Below, in pieces: positions 6,919 through 13,953 of a stretch of 16,305 bases of DNA (position 1 is the stretch's first letter; each line of letters opens with the position of its first letter). The notes below the pieces were generated by a model. The model saw only the letters and a list, made by a program, of their open reading frames with translations. It did not search any database and had not been told where the DNA came from. Location of the stretch: assembly GCA_004555735.1 (NCBI GenBank), contig SFHH01000048.1, positions 1 through 16,305 of the forward strand, written 5' to 3'. The DNA is from Acidaminococcus fermentans. GTDB taxonomy: Bacteria; Bacillota_C; Negativicutes; Acidaminococcales; Acidaminococcaceae. A program made the translations under genes and the position numbers.

Positions 6919-7152
6919 CTGACCGTGTTCCACCCAACTTCGCCAAAACGTCACCGCCTTGGCCTTTGAGAGTATCTTTCCTTTTACTCTGCACGCGGTA
7001 ACGGGCGTACCCGGAAGGCCTACTGTTTTCAGCCTTGCCTGCTCCAGAATGCACTTGGGGAAAGTACGCTGTACCCGCTTCCACTATCCGGGCTCGCTGC
7101 CCCAGTTTCCTTTCCTTACTCTTTTCCTTCATCGCAGATGGATTTTGAAATT
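6878..7152 (-). ncRNA. T-box riboswitch, predicted tRNA-Cys specific
   Basis: A complete T-box leader of about 275 nt precedes the MetN-like gene. Stem I carries the 5' motif GATGAAGGAAAAGAGTA (7133-7117), the AGCGAGCCCGGATAGTGGAAGC region (7098-7077 in two parts) and a closing pair CTGC (7137-7134) with GCAG (7042-7039). The specifier codon is TGC at 7053-7051, followed by the required purine. Its surroundings, AAG-TGC-A-TTCTGGAGCAG, align base for base with the published glyQS T-box AAA-GGC-A-UUCUUGAGCAA as I remember it. The T-box proper is GTTGGGTGGAACACGG (6938-6923). Its TGGA (6932-6929) would pair with UCCA, i.e. discriminator U73 as in tRNA-Cys. Uncharged tRNA-Cys should stabilise the antiterminator and turn the operon on. 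Confidence 0.93.
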
Positions 7153-7158
7153 GGTTCA

Positions 7159-7187
7159 ATTCTACTTTTTATTTCCTAGTTTGTCAA
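7159..7187 (-). promoter_or_regulatory. Sigma-70-type promoter of the T-box operon
   Basis: On the minus strand a perfect -35 TTGACA (7187-7182) is separated by 17 nt from -10 TAGAAT (7164-7159). The predicted start near 7152 lies just upstream of T-box Stem I. Confidence 0.88.
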
Positions 7188-7225
7188 TATGGATTAAGGA
7201 ATTCAGAATATACAAGCAAATCAAA

Positions 7226-7251
7226 GGGGGTGTTGCTTGTGCAACACCCCC
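7226..7251 (-). terminator. Terminator of the DUF3793-flavodoxin operon
   Basis: An 11-bp perfect stem GGGGGTGTTGC/GCAACACCCCC (7226-7236 with 7241-7251) with a 4-nt loop lies 13 nt after the flavodoxin stop. The trailing minus-strand sequence is TTTGATTTG, a weak T tract. It shares the TGTTGC/GCAACA core with two other terminators here. Confidence 0.8.
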
Positions 7252-7264
7252 TTATCCTGTTTTT

Positions 7265-7687
7265 TTACGCCAACGCTTCTCCCAACCCTTTGCATTGAGC
7301 CAGGGCCTCATCATCCGGAGCGTTGTTGGCCATGACAGGGGTGGCGGCCAGCACGGCGCCTTTTCCTTCTGCCTCGGCTTTCCAGTTGTCCATCCATTCC
7401 CCGCTGCCCCAGCCGTAAGAGCCGAACAGAGCGATTTTTTTGCCTTTCAGGCTGCCTTTGACTTCATCCCACATGGGCTGGAATTCTCCTTCTTCCAGGA
7501 CTTCCGCCCCCATGGCCGGGCAGCCGAAGGCAATGGCATCGTATTGAGCCATATCACCAGAAGAAAAAGCGGCGGCATTGTATTCCACCACTTCTGCCCC
7601 CTTGCCTTTGGCCCCTTCTTCCACGGCCTTGGCCATGGCTTCCGTATTGCCGGTGCCGCTCCAGAATACCACTGCGATTTTGCTCAT
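7265..7687 (-). CDS. Short-chain flavodoxin
   Basis: This 140-residue protein is a typical short-chain flavodoxin that binds FMN and carries one or two electrons between cytoplasmic redox enzymes. The phosphate-binding loop is WSGTGNTEAMA (9-19). The isoalloxazine-contacting loops are around CPAMGAE and GSYGWGSGEWMDNW. These segments nearly coincide with Megasphaera elsdenii flavodoxin as I recall it (WSGTGNTEAMA, GSYGWGSGEWMD), one of the clues to the Negativicutes. The ATG at 7687 has AAAGGATGG upstream; the frame stays open further up but overlaps the DUF3793 gene without need. The gene is the second of a two-gene unit, 47 nt after the DUF3793 stop. Flavodoxins often replace ferredoxin when iron is scarce; that this one does is inferred. 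Confidence 0.93.
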   Translation of the reverse strand: MSKIAVVFWSGTGNTEAMAKAVEEGAKGKGAEVVEYNAAAFSSGDMAQYDAIAFGCPAMGAEVLEEGEFQPMWDEVKGSLKGKKIALFGSYGWGSGEWMDNWKAEAEGKGAVLAATPVMANNAPDDEALAQCKGLGEALA

Positions 7688-7734
7688 TTCAATCCATCCT
7701 TTCCGCCGGGTAGGCCGGCTGAGAAACATTTTAT

Positions 7735-8298
7735 TTAAGCCACTGCCAGCTTGCTCAGGGGAGTGCCGGCGCGGTAACAGCGCCAGTAGATCTGGGTGCA
7801 TTTCTGGCATTTGGCAAAACAACAAGCGGCCCGTTCCCGGTTTCCATAGGCCTTCCAGCACCCGGAACAAACTCCTTTGTCCCGGGGGGAGGCTATATAG
7901 GCTTTCACATCTTCCAGAGGATAGTCCAGCAGGATGCCGATTTCATGGGGGAAGGGGTCCCGCCGTGCCAGGCGCAGGGCCATCTGGTCCAGGATCTCCC
8001 GACAGGTGGTACCCCCGTAGCCCTGGCGTTTCAGGAAGGATCTGCTTTCCGGATCCTGGAGAAGGATGCTGAGCCGGTGGGGGCGGTACACATACAGGAG
8101 GGCACTCTGCCGAATACAGTCATAGCTTAGGACTTCCAGACGGATTTCCTTAGGTTCCAGGCTGCGGCGGATTTCGGCAATCTGGGCAAAGGGACTGTCT
8201 TCCGATCGGAACACAAAGCGGAACAGGCTGGCTGCTTTCAGCCCGGCCAGGGTAGGGGCGCACTGGCGCACCAGTTCTGTTTCCAGTGTGATGGTCAT
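7735..8298 (-). CDS. DUF3793 family protein
   Basis: This 187-residue soluble protein is recognised as DUF3793 from the conserved HEIGILLDYPLEDVKAYI stretch (about 117-134) followed by a CSGCWKAYG region. The C-terminal part is cysteine-rich (motifs CSGC, CC, CQKC, and RC), which could bind metal, though this is inference. The family has no assigned function as far as I know and is often found beside flavodoxin genes in anaerobic Firmicutes. The ATG at 8298 has a perfect GAGGAGGT 7 nt upstream. It is the first gene of the flavodoxin operon, with a promoter around 8406-8434 and two operator-like 14-mers in its leader. Confidence 0.82.
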   Translation of the reverse strand: MTITLETELVRQCAPTLAGLKAASLFRFVFRSEDSPFAQIAEIRRSLEPKEIRLEVLSYDCIRQSALLYVYRPHRLSILLQDPESRSFLKRQGYGGTTCREILDQMALRLARRDPFPHEIGILLDYPLEDVKAYIASPRDKGVCSGCWKAYGNRERAACCFAKCQKCTQIYWRCYRAGTPLSKLAVA

Positions 8299-8318
8299 AG
8301 AGTGGACCTCCTCAAAAG

Positions 8319-8332
8319 TTAGTAATAGCTAA
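8319..8332 (-). promoter_or_regulatory. Operator-like near-palindrome, copy 1
   Basis: The plus strand reads TTAGTAATAGCTAA, a 14-mer with TTAG/CTAA ends. It differs by one base from the second copy 64 bp away and lies between the predicted transcription start and the DUF3793 Shine-Dalgarno. Confidence 0.5.
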
Positions 8333-8382
8333 TTTAAAAATAAAATAAAAAGGCTTTATAGAAAATATACAAGCGGTTTTGA

Positions 8383-8396
8383 TTAGTAATAACTAA
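8383..8396 (-). promoter_or_regulatory. Operator-like near-palindrome, copy 2
   Basis: The plus strand reads TTAGTAATAACTAA, one mismatch from a perfect palindrome of TTAGTAA halves. It lies just downstream of the predicted -10 (8406-8411) and would cover the start site, as expected of a repressor site. The TTAG...CTAA ends recall DtxR-like iron-regulator boxes, but the regulator is not identified. Confidence 0.5.
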
Positions 8397-8405
8397 CTAA
8401 AACGA

Positions 8406-8434
8406 AGTATAGCAAAACTTTACGGTTTGTGCAA
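8406..8434 (-). promoter_or_regulatory. Candidate promoter of the DUF3793-flavodoxin operon
   Basis: On the minus strand -35 TTGCAC (8434-8429), 17 nt spacer and -10 TATACT (8411-8406). The -35 is only a partial match. The leader of about 100 nt would include both TTAGTAATARCTAA sites. Confidence 0.55.
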
Positions 8435-8450
8435 CCCCTTTTTCTCCACC

Positions 8451-8479
8451 TTGTCACTGAGCCGGTTTTGGGCTATAAT
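8451..8479 (+). promoter_or_regulatory. Promoter of the efflux operon
   Basis: -35 TTGTCA (8451-8456), 17-nt spacer and a perfect -10 TATAAT (8474-8479). It drives the plus-strand operon beginning at 8540 and diverges from the DUF3793 promoter. Confidence 0.85.
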
Positions 8480-8526
8480 AGAAATGTATAATTAATCGAA
8501 CGAATAATTATCTTACCGATACAGAT

Positions 8527-8531
8527 GGGAG
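8527..8531 (+). promoter_or_regulatory. Shine-Dalgarno deciding the outer-membrane channel start
   Basis: GGGAG lies 8 nt before the ATG at 8540. The earlier in-frame ATGs at 8525 and 8534 either precede it or sit too close to it, so 8540 is preferred. Confidence 0.6.
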
Positions 8532-8539
8532 CGATGGCC

Positions 8540-10069
8540 ATGAAATGGTGGAAACCTGTGGCTGTGGGCCTTTCCCTGACCCTGGCACCGGGGCTGATGC
8601 AGACGGTGCTGGCGGGGAAAAAAGATCCTCAGCCCAAAGCAGAAAAAATGCCCTCCTGGACGGAACTGGCCCAGAAACATCCGGCAGCTTATGACCGGAC
8701 TACGCCGGAGGCATCTCTGACAGAACAGCAGCTGGCAGACTGGTGGAAGACCTTCCAGGATCCCAAACTGGATGCTCTGATCGATCTGTCCCTGAGGAAC
8801 AACCGGGATCTCCAGGCGGCCCAGGCCCGGGTGGAAGAAGCCCGGGCCCAGCTGGGCATCAGCAAAGGGGAAGCCCTGCCCTGGCTGAACGTGGGAGGGA
8901 CCTACGGCCGCTACGAAGCCCCCCAGGGCGTCAATGACAAAATCAGCGGTATGAGCCCCTATCCCGGGGTCATCAACCCGCCCGAACGGAATTCTTCCGT
9001 GGCCGGGCTGGGTATCGATGCGTCCTGGGAACCGGATTTCTTTGGACGGCTGAAAGCCAAGAAGCAGAGTGCTGCCCACAACCTGGCGGCCCAGCATGCA
9101 GCTCTCTACAGTACCTGGGTGACCCTCAGTGCAGAGACGGCCCTCAACTATGTATCCCTCCGGACCCTTCAGCAGGATCTGGATCTTCTGGAACGCCATG
9201 CAGCCCTGGAAGGGGAAAAGGCAGATCTGCTCCAGACCAACTATCAGGCGGGACTGATCAGTGCCTATCCCCTGGAAGCCATGCGGACCCAGGAACAGAA
9301 TACCCAGGCGGAAATCCCCAGGACCCGGCAGGCCATCCAGGAAACCCTCACCCGGCTGTCCATCCTGACGGGAACGGAACCGGGCCAGCTGAATGATCTT
9401 CTGGATCCGGAAGATCTGCCGGAAATCGATCCGGAACTGTACCATGCCATTCCCGCCAACCTGATGCGCCAGCGTCCGGATATCCGGGCCGCGGAAGAAC
9501 GGCTGGAGGCCCAGATTGCCCGGACCAAAGAAGCACGGGCCGAGCTGAAGCCCCGGTTCACCCTGGGCGGATTCCTGGGGTTGATCACCTTGGGCGGGGG
9601 GAACCTGTTCGGGTCCGGGGCCCGTTCCTTTGCCATTGCTCCTTCCTTTACGTTTCCCCTGTTCCATGGAGGGCAGCTGCGGCAGAATGTGAAGCTGCAG
9701 GATGCCCGGGCCAGGGAATATCAGGCCCAGTATGAAAATACGGTACTGAAGGCGGCCGGAGAAGTCCAGGATGCCATGACCGGCATCGTCCAGGAAAAAG
9801 AGCGGAAGGACAAGCTGTCCGCCGGGGTGGACAACGCCCAGGGAGCCTTTGGCCTGGCGGAAAACCGGTTCCAGGCGGGACTCAGCGATTACCAGCCGGT
9901 GCTGGACAGCGAACGGACCCTGCTGACCATGAAACGGCAGGAGAACCGGAGCCGGGGCCAGGAACTGGCGGATCTGATCCATCTGTACAAAGCCCTGGGC
10001 GGCGGCTGGAAACCTTTGTCGGACGGGGAACAGGCAGAAATCAGCAGGGCAGAAGGGAAGGGTAAATGA
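8540..10069 (+). CDS. TolC/NodT-type outer-membrane efflux channel
   Basis: This 509-residue protein is of the outer membrane factor family (two OEP repeats). It would form the trimeric channel through the outer membrane and periplasm for the pump encoded next. Features are a signal peptide (KWWK, a hydrophobic core, likely cleavage after VLA near residue 26) and the start of the first repeat with LADWWKTFQDPKLDALI. Later come WEPDFFGRLK (typical NodT-family WExDxFGRxR) and the second repeat with RQRPDIRAAEERLEAQIA. Many NodT-type channels are lipoproteins, but no cysteine follows this signal, so it is probably cleaved by signal peptidase I. The start at 8540 is preferred by the GGGAG 8 nt upstream. 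The stop overlaps the adaptor start as ATGA. It implies a double-membraned cell. Confidence 0.92.
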   Translation: MKWWKPVAVGLSLTLAPGLMQTVLAGKKDPQPKAEKMPSWTELAQKHPAAYDRTTPEASLTEQQLADWWKTFQDPKLDALIDLSLRNNRDLQAAQARVEEARAQLGISKGEALPWLNVGGTYGRYEAPQGVNDKISGMSPYPGVINPPERNSSVAGLGIDASWEPDFFGRLKAKKQSAAHNLAAQHAALYSTWVTLSAETALNYVSLRTLQQDLDLLERHAALEGEKADLLQTNYQAGLISAYPLEAMRTQEQNTQAEIPRTRQAIQETLTRLSILTGTEPGQLNDLLDPEDLPEIDPELYHAIPANLMRQRPDIRAAEERLEAQIARTKEARAELKPRFTLGGFLGLITLGGGNLFGSGARSFAIAPSFTFPLFHGGQLRQNVKLQDARAREYQAQYENTVLKAAGEVQDAMTGIVQEKERKDKLSAGVDNAQGAFGLAENRFQAGLSDYQPVLDSERTLLTMKRQENRSRGQELADLIHLYKALGGGWKPLSDGEQAEISRAEGKGK

Positions 10070-11106
10070 TGGCATTCTGGAACACACTTTTACAGGATAA
10101 AAAGAAACTGGCAGCAGCGGTGGCCGTGGTGGCGCTGGCCTGCGGGCTGGGAGGCTACGGATACCAGCAGTACCAGGCCAAAAAAGCCGCCCGGCAGCTG
10201 ACGCTCTACGGCAATGTGGATGTACGGGAAGTGGCGGTGGCCTTCCGGGAAAGTGACCGGGTCGCGGAAGAACTAGTGGAAGAAGGGGACAAGGTCAAAA
10301 AGGGCCAGGTACTGGCCCGGCTGGATACGGAAGAACTGAAGATCAAGAAGAGCAAGCTACAGTCCCAGATCGCCGCCCAGCAGAGCGTGGTGGACAAACT
10401 CCACAACGGCACCCGGGCAGAAGATCTGGAGGCGGCCCGGGCCAAGGCTGATGAAGCGGCGGCTCAGGCCGACCAGGCCCGGCAGGACCTGGTACGGGTG
10501 GAGAATGCCTTTGCCTCTTCTCAGGGAAAATCCGTCAGTAAACAGGACCGGGATGCGGCACGGACCAAGGTGGACGTGACAGCGGCCCAGGCGGAAGCGG
10601 CCCGGCAGGAATACGAAAAAGCCCAGGCCGGTCCCCGGGAAGAAGACGTGGCCGGCGGAGAAGCCCAATTGAAAGCACTCCAGGAAGATGCCAAGCACAT
10701 CGACTACCTGTTGAGCCAGGCGGAACTGAAGGCCCCGGCGGATGGGGTCATCCGGTCCCGGCTGCTGGAAGTAGGGGATATGGCTTCTCCTCAGAAACCG
10801 GTGTTCAAACTGTCCCTGAACGCTAAGAAATGGGTCCGGGTCTATGTGAGCGAAAAGGATCTGGGCCGGATCTATGAAGGGATGAAGGCCAAAATCTATA
10901 CGGACAGCCATCCCAAGGCTCCCATCGAAGGGCAGATCGGCTACATTTCCTCCACGGCGGAATTCACCCCCAAGACGGTCCAGACCACGGAGCTGCGTAC
11001 TTCCCTGCTGTACGAAGTCCGTGTCTATGTGACCGATCCGGACAATGTGCTGCGGATGGGAATGCCCGCCACGGTGAAAATCGACACGGAGCAGAGCCAT
11101 GACTGA
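10066..11106 (+). CDS. HlyD-family periplasmic adaptor (YbhG-like)
   Basis: This 346-residue membrane fusion protein bridges the inner-membrane ABC complex and the outer-membrane channel. An N-terminal anchor lies at about residues 14-33. The first half of the lipoyl/barrel-sandwich domain follows (EEGDKVKKGQVLARLD, about 74-89). Next comes a long alanine/glutamine-rich coiled coil (about 90-225), and then the second lipoyl half with LKAPADGVIRSRLLEVGD. A beta-barrel domain ends with RMGMPATVKI. The layout matches YbhG of Escherichia coli. Its ATG overlaps the channel stop (ATGA), a second ATG follows immediately, and GGGAAGGG lies upstream. The stop lies inside the ATPase gene (8 bp overlap). 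Confidence 0.9.
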   Translation: MMAFWNTLLQDKKKLAAAVAVVALACGLGGYGYQQYQAKKAARQLTLYGNVDVREVAVAFRESDRVAEELVEEGDKVKKGQVLARLDTEELKIKKSKLQSQIAAQQSVVDKLHNGTRAEDLEAARAKADEAAAQADQARQDLVRVENAFASSQGKSVSKQDRDAARTKVDVTAAQAEAARQEYEKAQAGPREEDVAGGEAQLKALQEDAKHIDYLLSQAELKAPADGVIRSRLLEVGDMASPQKPVFKLSLNAKKWVRVYVSEKDLGRIYEGMKAKIYTDSHPKAPIEGQIGYISSTAEFTPKTVQTTELRTSLLYEVRVYVTDPDNVLRMGMPATVKIDTEQSHD

Positions 11107-12847
11107 ATGGGTGGTCCAGGCTGAGAAGCTGGACAAACTCTTTGATGATAAGCAGGGAAAGGCCCATGCGTTGAAACAGATCGATTTCCTGGCAAAAAAA
11201 GGAAAGATGACGGCCTTGATCGGTCCGGATGGGGCGGGCAAGACCACCACCATGCGGCTGATCTGCGGGCTCATGGATCCCACCGGAGGAAGCCTGAAGG
11301 TGCTGGGGCTGGATTCGGTGAAGGACGCCTCGGAAATCCAGTCCCGGATCAGTTACATGCCCCAGAAATTCGGCCTCTATGAGGATCTGACCATCCAGGA
11401 GAACATGGACCTGTATGCGGACCTCCACGGGGTGCCGGATGACGTGCGGAAAACCCGTTTTGCCAAGCTGCTGGATATGACCGGACTGGCCCCCTTTACT
11501 GACCGACTGGCCGGGAAGCTGTCCGGAGGCATGAAGCAGAAACTGGGACTGGCCTGTACCCTGGTCCGGTCTCCTGATCTGTTGCTGCTGGATGAACCCA
11601 CTGTAGGGGTGGATCCCCTGTCCCGGAAGGATCTGTGGATCATCATCAACCAGATGGTCCAGGAGGAACATTTGAGCGTCATTGTTTGTACGGCCTATAT
11701 GAACGAAGCGGCCATGTGCGATGAAGTGTATGTGCTCAATGAAGGGAACATCCTGTTCAACGGGACTCCGGATGGCCTCAGCCAGGTGGCGGCAGGAAAG
11801 TGCTTTGAAGTGGATCCTCCTGGAGGGCTGCCTTACCGGGTGCTCCAGGGCTCTCTGCTGGATGATAAGGAAGAAATCATCGATGCGGTGCCCCAGAGCG
11901 GTACGGTACGTTATATCGCTGCCCATCCGGGAACGGTGCTGCCGGCCCTGGAACGGTGGCATCTGGTGCCTAAAGCCGTGCCGCCCCGGGTGGAAGACGG
12001 GTTTATGATCCTGCTCCACCAGGCGGCCAACCTGGAGGAAAAACGGATCTCCCTGGCTCCCCTGGACAAGGTGCCCCCTGACCCTACCCAAAATGATGTG
12101 AGCATCACCGTCAAGGATCTGGTAAAGAAATTCGGAGATTTCACAGCGGTGTCCCATACTTCCTTTGACGTCCACAAAGGAGAGGTTTTCGGGCTCCTGG
12201 GGCCTAACGGAGCAGGGAAGACCACCACCTTCCGGATGCTCTGCGGTCTGCTGCCTGCTACCAGCGGGGTCCTGAGCGTGGCCGGAGAGAACCTGCGGAC
12301 GGCCCGTACCCAGGCCCGGGCCAAGATCGGCTATGTGTCCCAGAAATTCTCCCTGTACAGCAAACTCAGTGTACTGGAAAATCTCCAGTTCTACGGGGGA
12401 ATCTACGGCTTGCCACCTCAGAAATTGAAGGAGCGGATCCAGGCAGTGCTGGAGGAATTCCAGCTCACCGGGCAGGAGGGACATAATGCCGGGGACCTGC
12501 CGGGAGGTTACAAACAGCGGCTGTCCATGGCTTGTGCCCTGCTCCAGGAACCGGAGATCCTGTTCCTGGATGAACCCACCAGTGGCATCGATCCCCTGGC
12601 CCGTCGGATGTTCTGGCGGCAGATCACAGATCTGGCCTGCCGGGGGGTCACCATCATCATCACCACCCACTTCATGGAAGAAGCGGAATACTGTGACCGG
12701 ATCATGATCCAGGATCGGGGCAAATGCCTGGTGCTGGGGAGTCCCACCCGGATCCGGGCGGACCTGGGGATGCCCGATGCCAATATGGATGATGTGTTCA
12801 TCGAAATCGTCCACCGGGGACGGGGAGAGGAGGCGGCTGCATCGTGA
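11099..12847 (+). CDS. Double-domain ABC-2 ATPase (YbhF-like)
   Basis: This 582-residue protein fuses two ATPase domains, the size and layout of YbhF. Domain 1 has Walker A GPDGAGKT (42-49), signature LSGGM (141-145) and Walker B LLLLDEPTVGVDP (D165-E166). A linker of about 100 residues (about 230-335) follows. Domain 2 has Walker A GPNGAGKT (368-375), signature LPGGY (467-471), LFLDEPTSGIDP and a normal H-loop TTHFMEE. In domain 1 the H-loop histidine is alanine (TAYMNEA, A199), and in domain 2 the signature is LPGGY instead of LSGGQ, so the two ATP sites are unequal. It would power the two ABC-2 permeases that follow. It starts inside the adaptor gene and ends overlapping the next gene as GTGA. 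Confidence 0.92.
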   Translation: MTEWVVQAEKLDKLFDDKQGKAHALKQIDFLAKKGKMTALIGPDGAGKTTTMRLICGLMDPTGGSLKVLGLDSVKDASEIQSRISYMPQKFGLYEDLTIQENMDLYADLHGVPDDVRKTRFAKLLDMTGLAPFTDRLAGKLSGGMKQKLGLACTLVRSPDLLLLDEPTVGVDPLSRKDLWIIINQMVQEEHLSVIVCTAYMNEAAMCDEVYVLNEGNILFNGTPDGLSQVAAGKCFEVDPPGGLPYRVLQGSLLDDKEEIIDAVPQSGTVRYIAAHPGTVLPALERWHLVPKAVPPRVEDGFMILLHQAANLEEKRISLAPLDKVPPDPTQNDVSITVKDLVKKFGDFTAVSHTSFDVHKGEVFGLLGPNGAGKTTTFRMLCGLLPATSGVLSVAGENLRTARTQARAKIGYVSQKFSLYSKLSVLENLQFYGGIYGLPPQKLKERIQAVLEEFQLTGQEGHNAGDLPGGYKQRLSMACALLQEPEILFLDEPTSGIDPLARRMFWRQITDLACRGVTIIITTHFMEEAEYCDRIMIQDRGKCLVLGSPTRIRADLGMPDANMDDVFIEIVHRGRGEEAAAS

Positions 12848-13953
12848 AGGAGAAACTGCGCCGGATCCGGGCCCTTACCGTAAAGGAGTTCCGGGAGGTG
12901 CTCCGGGACAATTCCAGCCTGGCCATGGGGCTGCTGCTGCCCCTGATCCTGATCCTGGTCATCGGGTACGGTATCAGCCTGGATGTGAAACATGCTCCTA
13001 TCGGAGTGGTGCTGGAAGATGCTTCCCCGGAAGCTCAGCAGGTGGTGGATTTCGTGGATGGATCGGAGTATTTCCAGCCCACCTACCTGACCAGCATGAA
13101 TCAGGCAGTGTGGGCATTGGAACAACGGAAAATCGATGCCATCCTCCGGGTTCCCCCGGATTTTACCCGGCAGCTCCATCAGGGGGATGGCCGGCTCCAG
13201 CTGCTGCTCTACGGCACGGATACCACAACCGCCATGACCGTCCAGAGCTATGTGGAAACGGCGGCGGCCCAGTGGTCCGCCCGGCAGATGGCCAGCCGGG
13301 GAATGGGAGCTGTGGACCTGGAGACCCGGCTCTGGTTCAACGATGCCCATGAAAGCACCTGGTACTTCCTGCCGGGACTGATCCTGATGATCGTGACCCT
13401 GGTGGGGGTGCTTTTGACCGCCGGAGTCATGGCCCGGGAATATGAACGGGGCACCTTTGAATCCCTTTTTGTGACCCCGGTGAAAAAAGGGGAAATCATT
13501 GTGGCCAAGATGATCCCTTATTTCTGCATCGCCATGCTGGGGGTGTTCCTGTGCCTGATTCTGTCCCGATTCCTGTTCCAGGTGCCTCTGGTGGGCTCCC
13601 TGGCCCTAGTGGTTTTCATGTCCATCCTGTACCTCTTGACGGCCCTGGGCATGGGGATGCTGATCTCTGTGGTGACCAAGGCCCAGTTCATGGCCATCCA
13701 GATAGCCCTCCTGGTCAGCTTCCTGCCCAGCATCATGCTGTCCGGGTTCCTATTCGATCTCCGGGCTACCCCTCAGTGGGTCCAGTGGATCGGGGAATTC
13801 CTGCCCTTCAAGCATTATCTGGTGGTGCTGAAGACCTTGCTCCTGGCTGGGAATCTGTGGCCGGTGATCCTGCCCCAGACCGGGTTTCTGGTATTCTTCA
13901 TGGCCCTGTTCCTGGGCCTGGCCCTGAAAACCATTCGAAAGAAGGTGGAGTAA
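12844..13953 (+). CDS. ABC-2 type permease 1 (YbhS-like)
   Basis: This 369-residue inner-membrane protein of the ABC-2 family has a first membrane segment at about 26-44, a large extracytoplasmic domain (about 45-172), and then five membrane segments. The segment after TM2 reads REYERGTFESLFVTPV (198-213), the conserved coupling motif of this family. It begins with GTG at 12844, overlapping the ATPase stop as GTGA, with a GGAGAGGAGG stretch upstream. It should pair with the next permease as a heterodimer. The gene order adaptor, double ATPase, permease, permease equals ybhG-ybhF-ybhS-ybhR. The exported compound is not indicated by the sequence. Confidence 0.9.
   Translation: MKEKLRRIRALTVKEFREVLRDNSSLAMGLLLPLILILVIGYGISLDVKHAPIGVVLEDASPEAQQVVDFVDGSEYFQPTYLTSMNQAVWALEQRKIDAILRVPPDFTRQLHQGDGRLQLLLYGTDTTTAMTVQSYVETAAAQWSARQMASRGMGAVDLETRLWFNDAHESTWYFLPGLILMIVTLVGVLLTAGVMAREYERGTFESLFVTPVKKGEIIVAKMIPYFCIAMLGVFLCLILSRFLFQVPLVGSLALVVFMSILYLLTALGMGMLISVVTKAQFMAIQIALLVSFLPSIMLSGFLFDLRATPQWVQWIGEFLPFKHYLVVLKTLLLAGNLWPVILPQTGFLVFFMALFLGLALKTIRKKVE

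Noticed and set aside
6878..7152. SAM riboswitch or methionine T-box before the MetN-like gene
   Set aside because: The GGGTGGAACACGG T-box and Stem I motifs identify a T-box, not a SAM aptamer. The specifier TGC and bulge TGGA do not fit methionine.
6851..7159. 102-codon minus-strand frame through the leader region
   Set aside because: It lies entirely within the T-box RNA; its composition follows the structured leader elements and the frame has no family match.
8427..8446. Similarity of TTTGTGCAACCCCTTTTT to the right arm of the 7226-7251 terminator, suggesting a decayed terminator
   Set aside because: No complementary left arm is present and the segment overlaps the likely -35 of the DUF3793 promoter; the likeness is too short to support a feature.
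8513..10087. 524-codon open frame on the minus strand opposite the outer-membrane channel gene
   Set aside because: Its translation is proline/glutamine/phenylalanine-rich low-complexity text without domain features, and the plus strand encodes a clear NodT-type channel. It is an antisense shadow of GC-rich codon use.
10964..12814. 616-codon open frame on the minus strand opposite the ATPase gene
   Set aside because: Histidine/glutamine-rich shadow translation with no recognisable motif; the plus strand carries both complete ATPase domains.
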